From: Desulfovibrio sp.
GTDB taxonomy: Bacteria > Desulfobacterota > Desulfovibrionia > Desulfovibrionales > Desulfovibrionaceae
Assembly (NCBI GenBank): GCA_031271265.1
Contig: JAISWB010000028.1
Coordinates: 1 to 64,000 of the forward strand
Length of the DNA stretch: 64,000 nt
Reading direction: 5' to 3'
Shown here: positions 25,978 to 35,087 of the stretch, piece by piece
Position numbering within the stretch: the stretch's first letter is position 1
How the letters are laid out: each line of letters starts with the position of its first letter
The notes under the pieces: model-generated
The model's input: the letters and a program-made list of their open reading frames with translations, nothing else
Databases searched by the model: none
What the model was told of the DNA's origin: nothing
Translations under genes and position numbers: made by a program

Positions 25978-28900
25978 TCATCCGCCTGCCGCCTGTCCCG
26001 CCTCGCCGTCCTGCCAGGCGGCCCGTACCCGCACATGCCGCCCGGCCTTGTTGGTGAAAAGCAGGTAGCCGTGTTGCCGTCCGAAGACATATAGGTCGCG
26101 CGTGACCGCCACGTCCTGCCGGCAATATGCCTCTATGAGGTCCGTCCTGCCTTCCCGCCACCAACGCAGGGCGGCAAGACCGTCGGCGCTTTTGGAGTTG
26201 TTCAGCGTGGCCCGCGCCAGATTGTCCAGGGAAAGGCGGTAGGAAAGCTGCTCGTGTATCTTGAGCAGCATATCCAGCGTGGGCAGACGGCGAAAATCGC
26301 AGCCCGGCGCATGCGGCGCCAGCACCGCATAATCGAAACGCAGCAGGTTGAAGCCCACCACCAGCGGCGCCCCTTCCAGAACCGCGGCCAGGGCCGGAAT
26401 ATCTTCCTGCCCGTACGCGCTGAAGAGCTCCGTGCGCGAGTCGTACAACACGGCCACGCTGACGCCCATTGCCCCGGCCCTGTGCCACCCGCCGACCTCG
26501 GCGGCGGAACGCCGGGTTTCCACGTCCAGCACCACATACTCCTGCCCCGACCGCTCCGGGCAGGAGCCGGAAGCGTCCCGAACCGGTATCGGCGATACCG
26601 GCGCGGACGCGGGGTTGGGGTCCGCATCCTCCTTGCGGGCAAAAGCCCGGGATGCGGAGGGAGTCTCCTGCAGCCCGCTCGGCGGCGTCCGCAGCAACAG
26701 CGCGGCCTCCTCGCGGCAGGCAGGCGTATCCGTGAGCAGGATTTCCAGCAGGCAGGCGGCTCCCTCCTTGTCGATGGGCCGGTTGCCGGAGCCGCACTTG
26801 GGCGAATGTACGCATGAAGGACAGCCCGTCTCGCAAGGGCATTCACGAATGACCGCGAGCACCCGCCGGAGCAGCTCGGGAATTTGGTCGAAAGCCGCCC
26901 GCGAAAGCCCAGCGCCGCCGGGAACTCCGTCGTACACGAACACCGTGGGCCTGCCCGTCTGCGGATGCATGGGCGTGGAAATGCCGCCGAAGTCGTTGCG
27001 GTCGGCCATAACCTGCAGGGGCAGAAGTCCGATGGCCGCGTGTTCCAGAGCATGTATGGCGCCCATGAAATGCAGGCGGGCTTGTTCGACGGCGTCCTGC
27101 GCCCGGGGCGGCACCATGATCCACAGCCCCTCGGTTTCAAAAATCAGCGGCGGGAACTGCAACGGGTGCACCCCCAAAAGTTGCCCGTTGCGCACCGCGC
27201 GCTTCTCGTACCCGGTGACGAAATCAGTGATGCGCAAACGGCCCCGTTGCACCGCCGCGCCGGCATGGATGCACGACGCGTCGAGGCTGAGGATTTCCGT
27301 TTCCTTGTGTCCCCGCGCCCTGGTGTACCAGGAAGGACGAAAAGGCCGGGCCAGGGCGCGCCCCGCGCCGAGATCCAGTTCCGTAATCTCGAAATGCCGC
27401 CCCAAATGCAGATAAATGCTGCCCGGATGCGCCTCGCGCACCGCCCGCACACCGTCCACCACGCCGATAAGTTCGCCGGATGCGGTTTCAATGACGACAT
27501 TGCCGCCGGAACCGCGTAGGGAAATGCCGCGCTGCGGGCGTTTGCGGGCGGAGTACAACTCCGTGCCGTCCGCGGAACGCAGGAGCAGGCCGCGACGCTC
27601 CAGCGCCGCTGCCGCGGCAAGCGCTTCCGGCCCCATCCAGGTCTTGTCCGGGGCAAGGTCCGGCCGCAGGGGGAGTTCGGAGGCGGCGCATTCGAGGTGC
27701 CGCTCCACAATGACCGGATTGTCGGGGTTCAGGACGGCCTTTTCCGGCGGGCGCTCGAAAAATTCCCCGGCATGCCGCACGATATACTGATCCAGGGCGT
27801 CTTCACCGGCCACGAGCAGCACGGCCGCCTCCTGCCCCGCTCGCCCTACCCTGCCCCCGCGTTGCAGGGTGGACATGATGGTGCCCGGATACCCCACAAG
27901 AATGCAGATATCCAGGCTGCCGACGTCTATGCCCAACTCCAGGGCGCTGGTGGAAATGACGGCAAGGAGTTCGCCCGAGGCCATGCGCCGTTCGATATCC
28001 CGCCGTTCTTCCGGCAGAAAACCCGCCCGGTAGGCGCTGATGCGCCCGGCATAGACGCCGGATTTTTCCGCTGCCCAGAGGCCGACCAGTTCCGTCATGC
28101 GCCGGGACCGACAATAGACGATGCTGCGCAACTCCCTGGCCAGAGCGGCCTTGAGCAGCTTGACGGCTGTCGTGCCGGGACTTTCCGGGGGATTGATGAA
28201 GACGTAATGCCGCCGGCCCTGCGGCGCGCCGCTAGCCCGCACGGGCGCCGCAGGAGCGCCGGTAAGCAGGCGGGCCAGTTCTTCCGGATTGCCCACTGTG
28301 GCCGAACACAGGGCAAAGACCGGCGAGGCGCCGTAATGCGCCGCAACACGCCGCAGCCTGCGGAAAAGCTGGGCCGCGTGCGCCCCGTATACCCCCCGGC
28401 AGGTGTGCGCTTCGTCGGCCACCACCAGCGTAAGCCCGGCGAAAAGACCGGCCCAGAGCCGATGATGGGGCAGAAGGGAAAGATGCAACATTTCCGGGTT
28501 GGTGAACAGCACCTGCGGAAGATTGTCACGGATCTTACGTCGAAAATGCCCCGTGGTGTCGCCGTCATACACGGCGGCGACCGGCCGCGCCGCCTCGGGC
28601 CAATGGGCGCACAGAGCCTCAAACGCGGCCAGTTGGTCCCTGGCCAAGGCTTTGAGCGGGAAAAGAAAAAGGGCGCGGGCATCAGGGTCGCGCAGGAAAT
28701 GTTCCAGAACCGGCAGCGTGTAAATGAGAGATTTGCCGCTGGCCGTGGGCGTGGAAACGATGATGTTCAGCCCGGCGCGCAGGGCGTCTATGCCTTCGGC
28801 CTGATGGCTGTACAGGCCGCGGATGCCCAGGTGTTCCAGAACGCCGTCCATTGCGCGGGGCCAGGGCCGGGCAAGAGGCGCAAAACGGGGAGCCGAGGCG

Positions 28901-29046
28901 GGCAGCACCACATGCCCGGTGATCAGCGGCCCCAGGCTTTGTGAGGCTTCCAGCGCTTCAAGGTATTCCGCGACGCTTCCGTTGCTCGACATCGTATGTT
29001 TGTACCCAAGGGCAATTTTCCCGTCAAACTCAAGGTATTTCATCAA
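25978..29046 (-). CDS. DEAH-type helicase with MZB/DUF1998 domain fused to a YprB-like exonuclease domain
   Basis: The 1022-residue protein combines two parts. Residues 80-480 are an SF2 helicase with STPTASGKSL (Walker A), VVADEAHTCRGVYGAH (DEAH box), CSATVGNPEEL, and a helicase C domain (STSALELGIDVG, QRGGRVGRAGQ). Then comes an MZB/DUF1998 region with a four-Cys zinc site (CPCETGCPSCVHSPKC). After a low-complexity linker (about 790-835), residues 838-1010 form an RNase H-fold exonuclease domain: VVLDVETRRS, GFNLLRFDYAVL and YCRQDV supply the acidic residues. B. subtilis YprA and YprB (MrfA, MrfB), separate proteins there, act in mitomycin-damage repair. The start is uncertain; MSSNGSVAEYLEALEAS is an alternative. 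Confidence 0.85.
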   Translation of the reverse strand: MMKYLEFDGKIALGYKHTMSSNGSVAEYLEALEASQSLGPLITGHVVLPASAPRFAPLARPWPRAMDGVLEHLGIRGLYSHQAEGIDALRAGLNIIVSTPTASGKSLIYTLPVLEHFLRDPDARALFLFPLKALARDQLAAFEALCAHWPEAARPVAAVYDGDTTGHFRRKIRDNLPQVLFTNPEMLHLSLLPHHRLWAGLFAGLTLVVADEAHTCRGVYGAHAAQLFRRLRRVAAHYGASPVFALCSATVGNPEELARLLTGAPAAPVRASGAPQGRRHYVFINPPESPGTTAVKLLKAALARELRSIVYCRSRRMTELVGLWAAEKSGVYAGRISAYRAGFLPEERRDIERRMASGELLAVISTSALELGIDVGSLDICILVGYPGTIMSTLQRGGRVGRAGQEAAVLLVAGEDALDQYIVRHAGEFFERPPEKAVLNPDNPVIVERHLECAASELPLRPDLAPDKTWMGPEALAAAAALERRGLLLRSADGTELYSARKRPQRGISLRGSGGNVVIETASGELIGVVDGVRAVREAHPGSIYLHLGRHFEITELDLGAGRALARPFRPSWYTRARGHKETEILSLDASCIHAGAAVQRGRLRITDFVTGYEKRAVRNGQLLGVHPLQFPPLIFETEGLWIMVPPRAQDAVEQARLHFMGAIHALEHAAIGLLPLQVMADRNDFGGISTPMHPQTGRPTVFVYDGVPGGAGLSRAAFDQIPELLRRVLAVIRECPCETGCPSCVHSPKCGSGNRPIDKEGAACLLEILLTDTPACREEAALLLRTPPSGLQETPSASRAFARKEDADPNPASAPVSPIPVRDASGSCPERSGQEYVVLDVETRRSAAEVGGWHRAGAMGVSVAVLYDSRTELFSAYGQEDIPALAAVLEGAPLVVGFNLLRFDYAVLAPHAPGCDFRRLPTLDMLLKIHEQLSYRLSLDNLARATLNNSKSADGLAALRWWREGRTDLIEAYCRQDVAVTRDLYVFGRQHGYLLFTNKAGRHVRVRAAWQDGEAGQAAGG

Positions 29047-29257
29047 GAAATGGAATAATTGGGCTCCGCCCCCAAAACATGCCGCGACAAAGCCCCATTA
29101 ACCGAGACTTGCCTCCGAAATTTTTTGTGTTCGATGAAAAGCCGCGGACTCGTCATTATCTTGTCACAAATCCCGGCTAAAAGAGGACCTCATGCTGCGG
29201 CGCACGCTGCCGTTTGCCGCGGACACCTGCCGGAAACACGGCTCAAACCGCCCCGGC

Positions 29258-29282
29258 GGCCGGAAAGATTGTCTCTCCGGCC
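29258..29282 (+). promoter_or_regulatory. Leader hairpin upstream of the GAK operon
   Basis: GGCCGGA (29258-29264) pairs perfectly with TCCGGCC (29276-29282) in the leader of the first amphi-Trp gene. The 285-base gap to the divergent helicase gene shows no other clear element except GGAGG just before the ATG at 29332. Confidence 0.4.
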
Positions 29283-29331
29283 CACGGAAACCGAATTCAA
29301 ACCAAAACGAAATTGCTGATGGAGGACGACC

Positions 29332-29790
29332 ATGGAAAAGAAAAAGATTTCCATAGAACAAAGGCTGGAATACAATGCAGTGGTTACCTATCTTGAAAAT
29401 TTGCTCGACGCGTTCAAAACCGGCAGTATTGAAGTCCGCAAGGGAGAACGCAGAATCGTGCTCACTCCCGCGTCCGATGTGTATGTTGCCGTTGAAGCAA
29501 AGCAAAAGCCGGAAAAAGAGTCTTTTTCAATGGAAATTTCCTGGCAGCACACCCGGGAAAGCAAAGAAGGAGACGAGTTCTGTATTGCCGCCGTTTGCGC
29601 AGAACAGCCCGGCAGTGACGCAAAAACCGGCACAGAGCCGGCTCAGGCAAGTACCCCGGCCCAGGTAAATCCCCAGGCTCCGTCAAGTACCCAGGCACTG
29701 ACAGGCACGGCTTCCCACGGTCACGACCCGGAGAAAAAACAGGCGGACGAAACAAAACCCGCCGACATGAAAAACAAAAAAAGCATGTAG
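29332..29790 (+). CDS. Amphi-Trp domain protein (GAK system)
   Basis: Residues 1-75 match the small amphi-Trp domain: a helix (ISIEQRLEYNAVVTYLENLLDAFKTGSIEV), the strand RIVLTPASDVYVAVEAK, and a Trp-ended strand (SFSMEISWQHT). The last 75 residues are a Thr/Ala/Pro/Lys-rich unstructured tail. GGAGG precedes the ATG. Amphi-Trp proteins are found next to ATP-grasp and HprK-like genes in the so-called GAK system, whose function is not known to me. This is the first gene of that set here. Confidence 0.8.
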   Translation: MEKKKISIEQRLEYNAVVTYLENLLDAFKTGSIEVRKGERRIVLTPASDVYVAVEAKQKPEKESFSMEISWQHTRESKEGDEFCIAAVCAEQPGSDAKTGTEPAQASTPAQVNPQAPSSTQALTGTASHGHDPEKKQADETKPADMKNKKSM

Positions 29791-29797
29791 GCTTCCG

Positions 29798-31012
29798 ATG
29801 GCTCCATCCGCAACTACTGCTGCCGCTGCTGCGGCACGACGCCTCAGAGGCCCTCTTCCCGACACGCGGGGCGCGTTCAGACCCTCCGGGGTGATCGGCG
29901 TCGAGCCCACAGCGGAAGATGAAGCCGATTTCACGACGATCATCGACACCGCCCTGACCCCTGAACAGGAAGAGCGCATACGCGTTCCCGACGCCGTCTA
30001 CCCGCAGCAACGCAGCACCCTTGCCGTACACTGGCACCCGGAATTCATCCCGATTCCCCTCGTTCGGGAACGCATGGGCAGAATGTTTCCGGGTGCGGAA
30101 GAAGAATTGTGCATCCCCACCCAGCACAATGAACTGCTTGCCCTCAACGGGTTTTCAGGAGTGGAAGCGGACTGCTGGTCCGAAGAGTTTTCACAGAAAA
30201 TACAGCTTCTCGCCCATTTTCAAACAGAGAAAGTCGCACAGGCCGTCACTTTCCGGGCCATGCTGGAACATACCGCGGACTACCGCCGTACGCAGCTCGA
30301 CTGCCTGCTGGATGCCCTCGCCGGCGCATCACAGGGCGGCCGCAGACAACTCGCGCAGCAGGCCGCGGCCCTGTGCGGCGCCGACGCTTCCTGCGCGGCC
30401 TTTGCGGCCGCCGTCGCCCGCAAACTCCGCACCCTGATTGAACGGCACAGGGGAACAATGGACAGGAACAGTTTGAAAAACAAACTTGTCCGCAATTTTC
30501 TCAACCGCATGCGCGGCAGATTCGATCCCGCCTTCATCGGCAGGGTGCAGGCCTATGTCAATGCCGTCAAAGCCGCCGTCAAGGCCGCGTTCCCATCGGT
30601 ATACTACTTCGCCGCTCAGGAAATGATTGAAGAAATACGCGGTCTGGGCGGCTGCATCGTCATTCCTCACCCGGAACAATTCTGGCCGGTCCTTCTGGCC
30701 GGCTACGACGTCGACGGCTACGAAGTCTGGAATCCCCAATCACAGCGCTACACCGACTTTCTCATCTCGGTGACGGCCGAACAAAACAGGAACCGTCGGA
30801 AAAACCGCCGGGAATTGCTCGTCTTCATGGGCGACGACTGCCACATGGGCGAAAAAATTCTCCCCCCGACGGATCAGGACCCCCTGAAGGCCGAACGCGA
30901 AGTAGGACTGCAACCCGCGTGGGGCGACCTGAACCTCCGCAAAAAACTCATAGCGGATCAGGCCGGCCGCGTCTGCGTCATCCGCCGCTATACAGAACGC
31001 TTGTCAGGCTGA
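29798..31012 (+). CDS. PHP-like hypothetical metal-dependent hydrolase (GAK neighbourhood)
   Basis: The 404-residue protein begins with a polar Ala/Arg-rich segment. Metal-site-like motifs follow: AVHWHPEFIPI near residue 80, PTQHNE near 107, CIVIPHPEQFW near 287 and FMGDDCHMGEK near 345. This spacing of His/Asp resembles a PHP-type phosphoesterase or polymerase-histidinol hydrolase fold, with a large helical insertion (about 140-270). It lies eight bases after the first amphi-Trp gene and belongs to the same operon. The PHP assignment is by motif reading only. Confidence 0.6.
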   Translation: MAPSATTAAAAAARRLRGPLPDTRGAFRPSGVIGVEPTAEDEADFTTIIDTALTPEQEERIRVPDAVYPQQRSTLAVHWHPEFIPIPLVRERMGRMFPGAEEELCIPTQHNELLALNGFSGVEADCWSEEFSQKIQLLAHFQTEKVAQAVTFRAMLEHTADYRRTQLDCLLDALAGASQGGRRQLAQQAAALCGADASCAAFAAAVARKLRTLIERHRGTMDRNSLKNKLVRNFLNRMRGRFDPAFIGRVQAYVNAVKAAVKAAFPSVYYFAAQEMIEEIRGLGGCIVIPHPEQFWPVLLAGYDVDGYEVWNPQSQRYTDFLISVTAEQNRNRRKNRRELLVFMGDDCHMGEKILPPTDQDPLKAEREVGLQPAWGDLNLRKKLIADQAGRVCVIRRYTERLSG

Positions 31013-31103
31013 ATACGGTCGGTGTCCCGCGCCCGGCCGACATGCACGGAAAAGTTGCCGTTGCATCGACATTACACCTCAACCCGCGCTACGGAGCTGG
31101 AGC

Positions 31104-31370
31104 ATGGCTGCTGAAAAAAAATTCATTTTTGAATCCCTGCAAGATATCAAAAGCATATCTTCGTTCCTTGAAGCCATTGTCGAGGGGATGCAGACCGGTA
31201 AAATACTTTTATCATCATCAGATGAATGCATTGAAATGCATCCCAACGGGCTTTTACACCTGTCCATAAAGGCCAAAAAGAAAGGAGGCAATAACAAGAT
31301 AGGCATTAAAGTGGAATGGAAAGAAACTCAAAATCAAGAGCAAAATACTGTATTATCCGTAGGTAAGTAA
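31104..31370 (+). CDS. Second amphi-Trp domain protein (GAK system)
   Basis: The 88-residue product is essentially a bare amphi-Trp domain: FIFESLQDIKSISSFLEAIVEGMQTG, an edge strand, LHLSIKAKKKGGNNKIGIKVEW. It differs strongly in sequence from the amphi-Trp protein at 29332, so the two are old paralogues rather than a recent duplication. The DNA here and in the next 400 bases is clearly more AT-rich than the flanks. The stop is separated by one base from the next start. Confidence 0.75.
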   Translation: MAAEKKFIFESLQDIKSISSFLEAIVEGMQTGKILLSSSDECIEMHPNGLLHLSIKAKKKGGNNKIGIKVEWKETQNQEQNTVLSVGK

Positions 31371-31371
31371 T

Positions 31372-33033
31372 ATGGATAATATTGATGAGATACAAGAAAA
31401 TTTTAAGTTCATTGTCACAGAAACGCAAACGCAAGTCAATCGTATCCATAATTTTGTCAAATCACCAACGCGCGAGGTTTATGAAAAAGCGCTTAATAGG
31501 GAATCATATATCAATAACCTGAAGACGGTTATTGAAAACAAATGCTACGCTTACATCCATACGCACGGCGATCTGGATACGCGCAGTCTGAACCGGATCC
31601 GGGCTGTGTTATCCATTACGGCCAACCTGGAGCGCATCTGCGACGTGTGCATCAATATTCTGGAGCAGATGGACCATCTTGTGGAGCGGCGTATTCTGCG
31701 CAACAGTGAATATGCTCCCATGTTTCAGGTTATTGAGGAAAGTCTGGACCAGGTCCTGCAGGCCCTGGAAGAAGCCGGCTTGTCCAAGGCCCTGCACATC
31801 TGCCGTTCGGAATACATACTTGACGCCCTGTACCGCACGTCTTTCGAGCGCCTTACCGCCCTGCTCGACGCCGGCCGGGAAAACGCGGGCAACTGTATCA
31901 CGGCCGTTTTTATTTATCGCTATCTTGAGCGCATCGGCGACATGCTGCTCAATGTCGGCGAAGCGGTTCTTTTCGCCGCCCTCGGGCAACGCATCAAAAT
32001 AGAACAGTTTGATTCGCTGCAGCAGACGCTTGAAAATTCCGGCTATACCGGCGCGATTGAGAATATCAACTTTCAGGCCATCTGGGGTTCGCGCTCCGGC
32101 TGCCGCATCGGCAAGGTCGAAAACGCGGGCGGGGGCCATATGCCTGAACACGGCTCCCTGTACAAGGAGGGCGCGCCCAAAAAGATTTTACGCGAAAAGG
32201 AAAACCTGGAAAAATGGAACGCCCTTTTCCCCGGCTCCGTCCCCCGTATTTTCGGGCATCATGAAGACGTGGACCGCGCGTCGCTGCTTGTGGAATTTTT
32301 GCGCGGTTGCGGCTTTGACGACCTGATTATCCTCAGGGACGGGGAAACCGTGACCGAAGCCTTTCGCGTGCTGGAAAAGGCTGTTCGGCATATCTGGGAA
32401 AAGACGCTTGTGCCGGGACAGATTGCCGTCGATTTCATGCATCAGTTGCAACACCGCTGCGATGAAGTGCGTCAGGTCCACCCCGATTTTGCGCAGCGCT
32501 CGGATATGGCCGTAGGCAAAGCGCGTGTGCAGTCCATACAAAGCCTTATAGAACAGTGCACCGGATATGAGAAGAGCCTGCATGCGCCGTTTTCCGTGCT
32601 GATTCACGGCGATTTCAACACAAACAATATAATTTATGACGATCAGGAACATGTTGTTCGGTTTATCGACCTCTATCGTTCAAAACAGTATGATTACGTT
32701 CAGGATGTCTCTGTATTTCTGGTTTCCAATTTCCGGCGTCCGATTTTTGACGCCAATCTGCGCGACAGGCTGAACAGGGGTATTGCCGAATTTTATTCCT
32801 GGGCGCTGCAATTTGCAAAAGAAAAAGAAGACGGATGCATGCAGGCGCGCATGGCGTTTGCCCTGGCCCGGTCGTTTTTTACTTCGATCCGTTTTGAACT
32901 GAACCGGACCTTTGCCGGAGCGATGTTCATGCGCGCGGCATTTTTGCTGGAATCCCTCAGTTCGCACGGGCAGAGCGGGGCAGCGTGGGAAACATTTACC
33001 TTTCCTCCCGAGCTTTTGTATTATACGGCATAA
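31372..33033 (+). CDS. PhoU-like domain fused to an aminoglycoside-phosphotransferase-type kinase
   Basis: Residues 1-220 are all-helical and resemble a PhoU repeat pair (NRIRAVLSITANLERICDVCINIL, CITAVFIYRYLERIGDMLLNVGEAVLF). Residues 250-530 resemble an APH/choline-kinase fold: YKEGAPKKILREKENLEKW for the nucleotide-proximal region, then the Brenner motif LIHGDFNTNNIIYDD and metal-binding Asp in RFIDLYRS. Such kinases phosphorylate small hydroxylated molecules. The join of a PhoU-like sensor to a kinase within the GAK set suggests control by phosphate or by a phosphorylated product; this is inference. The translation start is close to the previous stop. Confidence 0.75.
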   Translation: MDNIDEIQENFKFIVTETQTQVNRIHNFVKSPTREVYEKALNRESYINNLKTVIENKCYAYIHTHGDLDTRSLNRIRAVLSITANLERICDVCINILEQMDHLVERRILRNSEYAPMFQVIEESLDQVLQALEEAGLSKALHICRSEYILDALYRTSFERLTALLDAGRENAGNCITAVFIYRYLERIGDMLLNVGEAVLFAALGQRIKIEQFDSLQQTLENSGYTGAIENINFQAIWGSRSGCRIGKVENAGGGHMPEHGSLYKEGAPKKILREKENLEKWNALFPGSVPRIFGHHEDVDRASLLVEFLRGCGFDDLIILRDGETVTEAFRVLEKAVRHIWEKTLVPGQIAVDFMHQLQHRCDEVRQVHPDFAQRSDMAVGKARVQSIQSLIEQCTGYEKSLHAPFSVLIHGDFNTNNIIYDDQEHVVRFIDLYRSKQYDYVQDVSVFLVSNFRRPIFDANLRDRLNRGIAEFYSWALQFAKEKEDGCMQARMAFALARSFFTSIRFELNRTFAGAMFMRAAFLLESLSSHGQSGAAWETFTFPPELLYYTA

Positions 33034-33087
33034 TCCCATCAGGAAGTTTCCTGAAGGGAAATGCTGCAAACCATAAAGGACTTTCAG

Positions 33088-33990
33088 ATGAAGATAGGCG
33101 TAGTCGGCGTACCGGGAGGCGAATCTTCCGAAAAACTGGCGGATGCGGTGGCGGCTGTCACGGGAACGCGCATACTTGTTTCCATGGACGCCGTGCGGCT
33201 CGACCTGCCCTCGGGCCGCTGTTTTCACGACGGCATGGATATTTCCGCGCTGGATGCCCTGATTATCAAGAAGATCGGGGAGCGCTATTCGCCGGACCTG
33301 CTGGACCGGCTGGAGATACTCTGTTTTCTCGCGGACAGTGGGGTGCGCGTGTTTTCAAACCCCCGTGTCGTCATCCGCATGCTGGACCGTCTGGGCTGCA
33401 CGCTCAAACTGCAGTCCGCCGGCGTCCCCATGCCTCCGACCACCGTCACGGAAAGCCCGGAACAGGCCCTGCAGGCAATCAGGCGTCAGTACGGCCGGGC
33501 GGTCCTCAAACCGTTGTACACGTCAAAAGCCAGGGGCATGCGGCTTGTGGACGGCGACGATCCCGAACTGCCCGGACTGCTGACCCGCTATGCGCGGGAA
33601 AACACCGTGCTCTATGTGCAAAAAGCCTTGGAATTACAGCATAATCGCGATCTTGGCGTTGTTTTTCTGGGCCGGGAGTACCTGACGACCTATGCCCGCG
33701 TCAAAGCGCATGACGCCTGGAACACCACCACCGCCAACGGCGGGCGCTATGCGCCCTTTACCCCTGACGCGCCGATACTGGACGTGGCCCGCAAAGCGCG
33801 CGACGTCTTCGATCTGGAGTTTACCTGCGTCGATGTGGCGGTCACGGATGAGGGTCCCGTGGTCTTTGAAGTTTCGGCGTTCGGCGGTTTTCGGGGCGTG
33901 GAAGAAACGACGGATCTCGACCCGGCGGCTCTGGTGGCGGAGCACCTGACGGCACGCCTGCGGGAGCCGGCCGCGGGAGGCAACGCATGA
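33088..33990 (+). CDS. GAK-system ATP-grasp enzyme
   Basis: The 300-residue protein has an RimK-like ATP-grasp layout: MKIGVVGVPGGESSEKLADAV at the N-terminus, KIGERYSPDLLDRLE, the ATP-contacting AVLKPLYTSKARGMRL, and the acidic metal site in VDVAVTDEGPVVFEVSAFGG. ATP-grasp enzymes join a carboxylate to an amine or thiol through an acyl phosphate. I favour the ATG at 33088 with AAAGGA seven bases upstream over the frame opening at 33061. The next gene starts four bases inside its end. Substrates are unknown. Confidence 0.85.
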   Translation: MKIGVVGVPGGESSEKLADAVAAVTGTRILVSMDAVRLDLPSGRCFHDGMDISALDALIIKKIGERYSPDLLDRLEILCFLADSGVRVFSNPRVVIRMLDRLGCTLKLQSAGVPMPPTTVTESPEQALQAIRRQYGRAVLKPLYTSKARGMRLVDGDDPELPGLLTRYARENTVLYVQKALELQHNRDLGVVFLGREYLTTYARVKAHDAWNTTTANGGRYAPFTPDAPILDVARKARDVFDLEFTCVDVAVTDEGPVVFEVSAFGGFRGVEETTDLDPAALVAEHLTARLREPAAGGNA

Positions 33991-35087
33991 CGACATCCTG
34001 TACAGACTTTATCCGCACCGTGCGTGAACGCCTGCCCGCAACTCTTGGACTGCGCCTCGATTTTGACGGCGTCAATGTTCTCGTCGCAAGCAACAGTCAA
34101 CACGTGAACGTGCTGTTGGAGGATTATTTCCGCGAGTTTGTCGCCGCTCCTGAGAACAATTGCCCGCCGGACTTCGTAATTACCGCGCATGAAGGGACCG
34201 TGCCGGACCTCGACGAAGCCTTTACGGAAAAAGCCCCCGACCCGGGAAAAACGAAAATCAAGGAAGAGTATGTGAACTGCGGCGACGGCAGGCTGGTGCG
34301 CAAGAGCCTTACCGGCATGCTGTTCGCTTTTACGCCCGCGGAGCATCTTGCCGTGGGGGAATGCGCGCGCAACTGCAACCAGGTTGTCAACTTCATCAAC
34401 AGCCGGCTTATCGCCCGGCATCTTGACCGGGGCTGTTACCTGGGGCATGCTGCCGCGGTCGCCTTCCGGGGAAAGGGGATTGCCCTGTGCGGATTTTCCG
34501 GCATGGGAAAATCGACGCTGGCCCTGTTTCTAATGAACGAGGGATGCACTTTCGTCAGCAACGACAGGGTGTTGCTTTCCGGCGATCTTCCGGCCAAGCT
34601 GTACGGCGTTCCCAAGCAGCCGCGCATCAATCCGGGCACGGCGCTGCACAACGACGCTCTGAGGAATATCGTGGACAGTGAAGACAGAGAGCGCTTTGCC
34701 GCCCTGCCGCCGGAGCGGCTCTGGTCGTTGGAGCACAAGTACGATGCGCCTATCGGGCAATGCTGGGGACCGGGCCGCTTTGTTTTGCGGGCGCCCTTTT
34801 CCGGGCTTGCGGTGCTGAACTGGCACCGGGAAGGCGGGGCAACCCGCTTTGTCGAGGTGTATCCGCCCGACAGGCCGGACCTTGTCCGCGCGTTCCGCAA
34901 GGATTCGGGATTGTTTTATGCGCCGGACGAAGCGGAAGCCCGTCCCGCGCCTTCTCCGGAAGCCTATGCCGTGCGGCTCGCGCAGGCGCCGATGCTGGAA
35001 ATAACCGGCGGGGTGGACTTTGCGGCGGCGGCAAAGGCCTGCCTGGATTTTTTTTGCGGCCGGCAGCGGGAACAGCGGTGCCGGTAG
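33987..35087 (+). CDS. HprK-related kinase B (GAK system)
   Basis: The 366-residue protein has a P-loop kinase core like the C-terminal domain of HPr kinase: CGFSGMGKSTLALFLM (Walker A, about residue 170) and FVSNDRVLL just after it, followed by KQPRINPG. The N-terminal 130 residues have no similarity I recognise. It is not the carbon-catabolite HPr kinase, since no PTS gene is nearby and the length differs. It overlaps both neighbours by a few bases, so it is translationally coupled to the ATP-grasp and CofD-like genes. The phosphorylated target is unknown. Confidence 0.82.
   Translation: MTTSCTDFIRTVRERLPATLGLRLDFDGVNVLVASNSQHVNVLLEDYFREFVAAPENNCPPDFVITAHEGTVPDLDEAFTEKAPDPGKTKIKEEYVNCGDGRLVRKSLTGMLFAFTPAEHLAVGECARNCNQVVNFINSRLIARHLDRGCYLGHAAAVAFRGKGIALCGFSGMGKSTLALFLMNEGCTFVSNDRVLLSGDLPAKLYGVPKQPRINPGTALHNDALRNIVDSEDRERFAALPPERLWSLEHKYDAPIGQCWGPGRFVLRAPFSGLAVLNWHREGGATRFVEVYPPDRPDLVRAFRKDSGLFYAPDEAEARPAPSPEAYAVRLAQAPMLEITGGVDFAAAAKACLDFFCGRQREQRCR

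Noticed and set aside
33987-35087. HPr kinase of carbon catabolite control
   Set aside because: Only the P-loop region is HprK-like; length, N-terminus and the GAK neighbours differ and no PTS gene is nearby.
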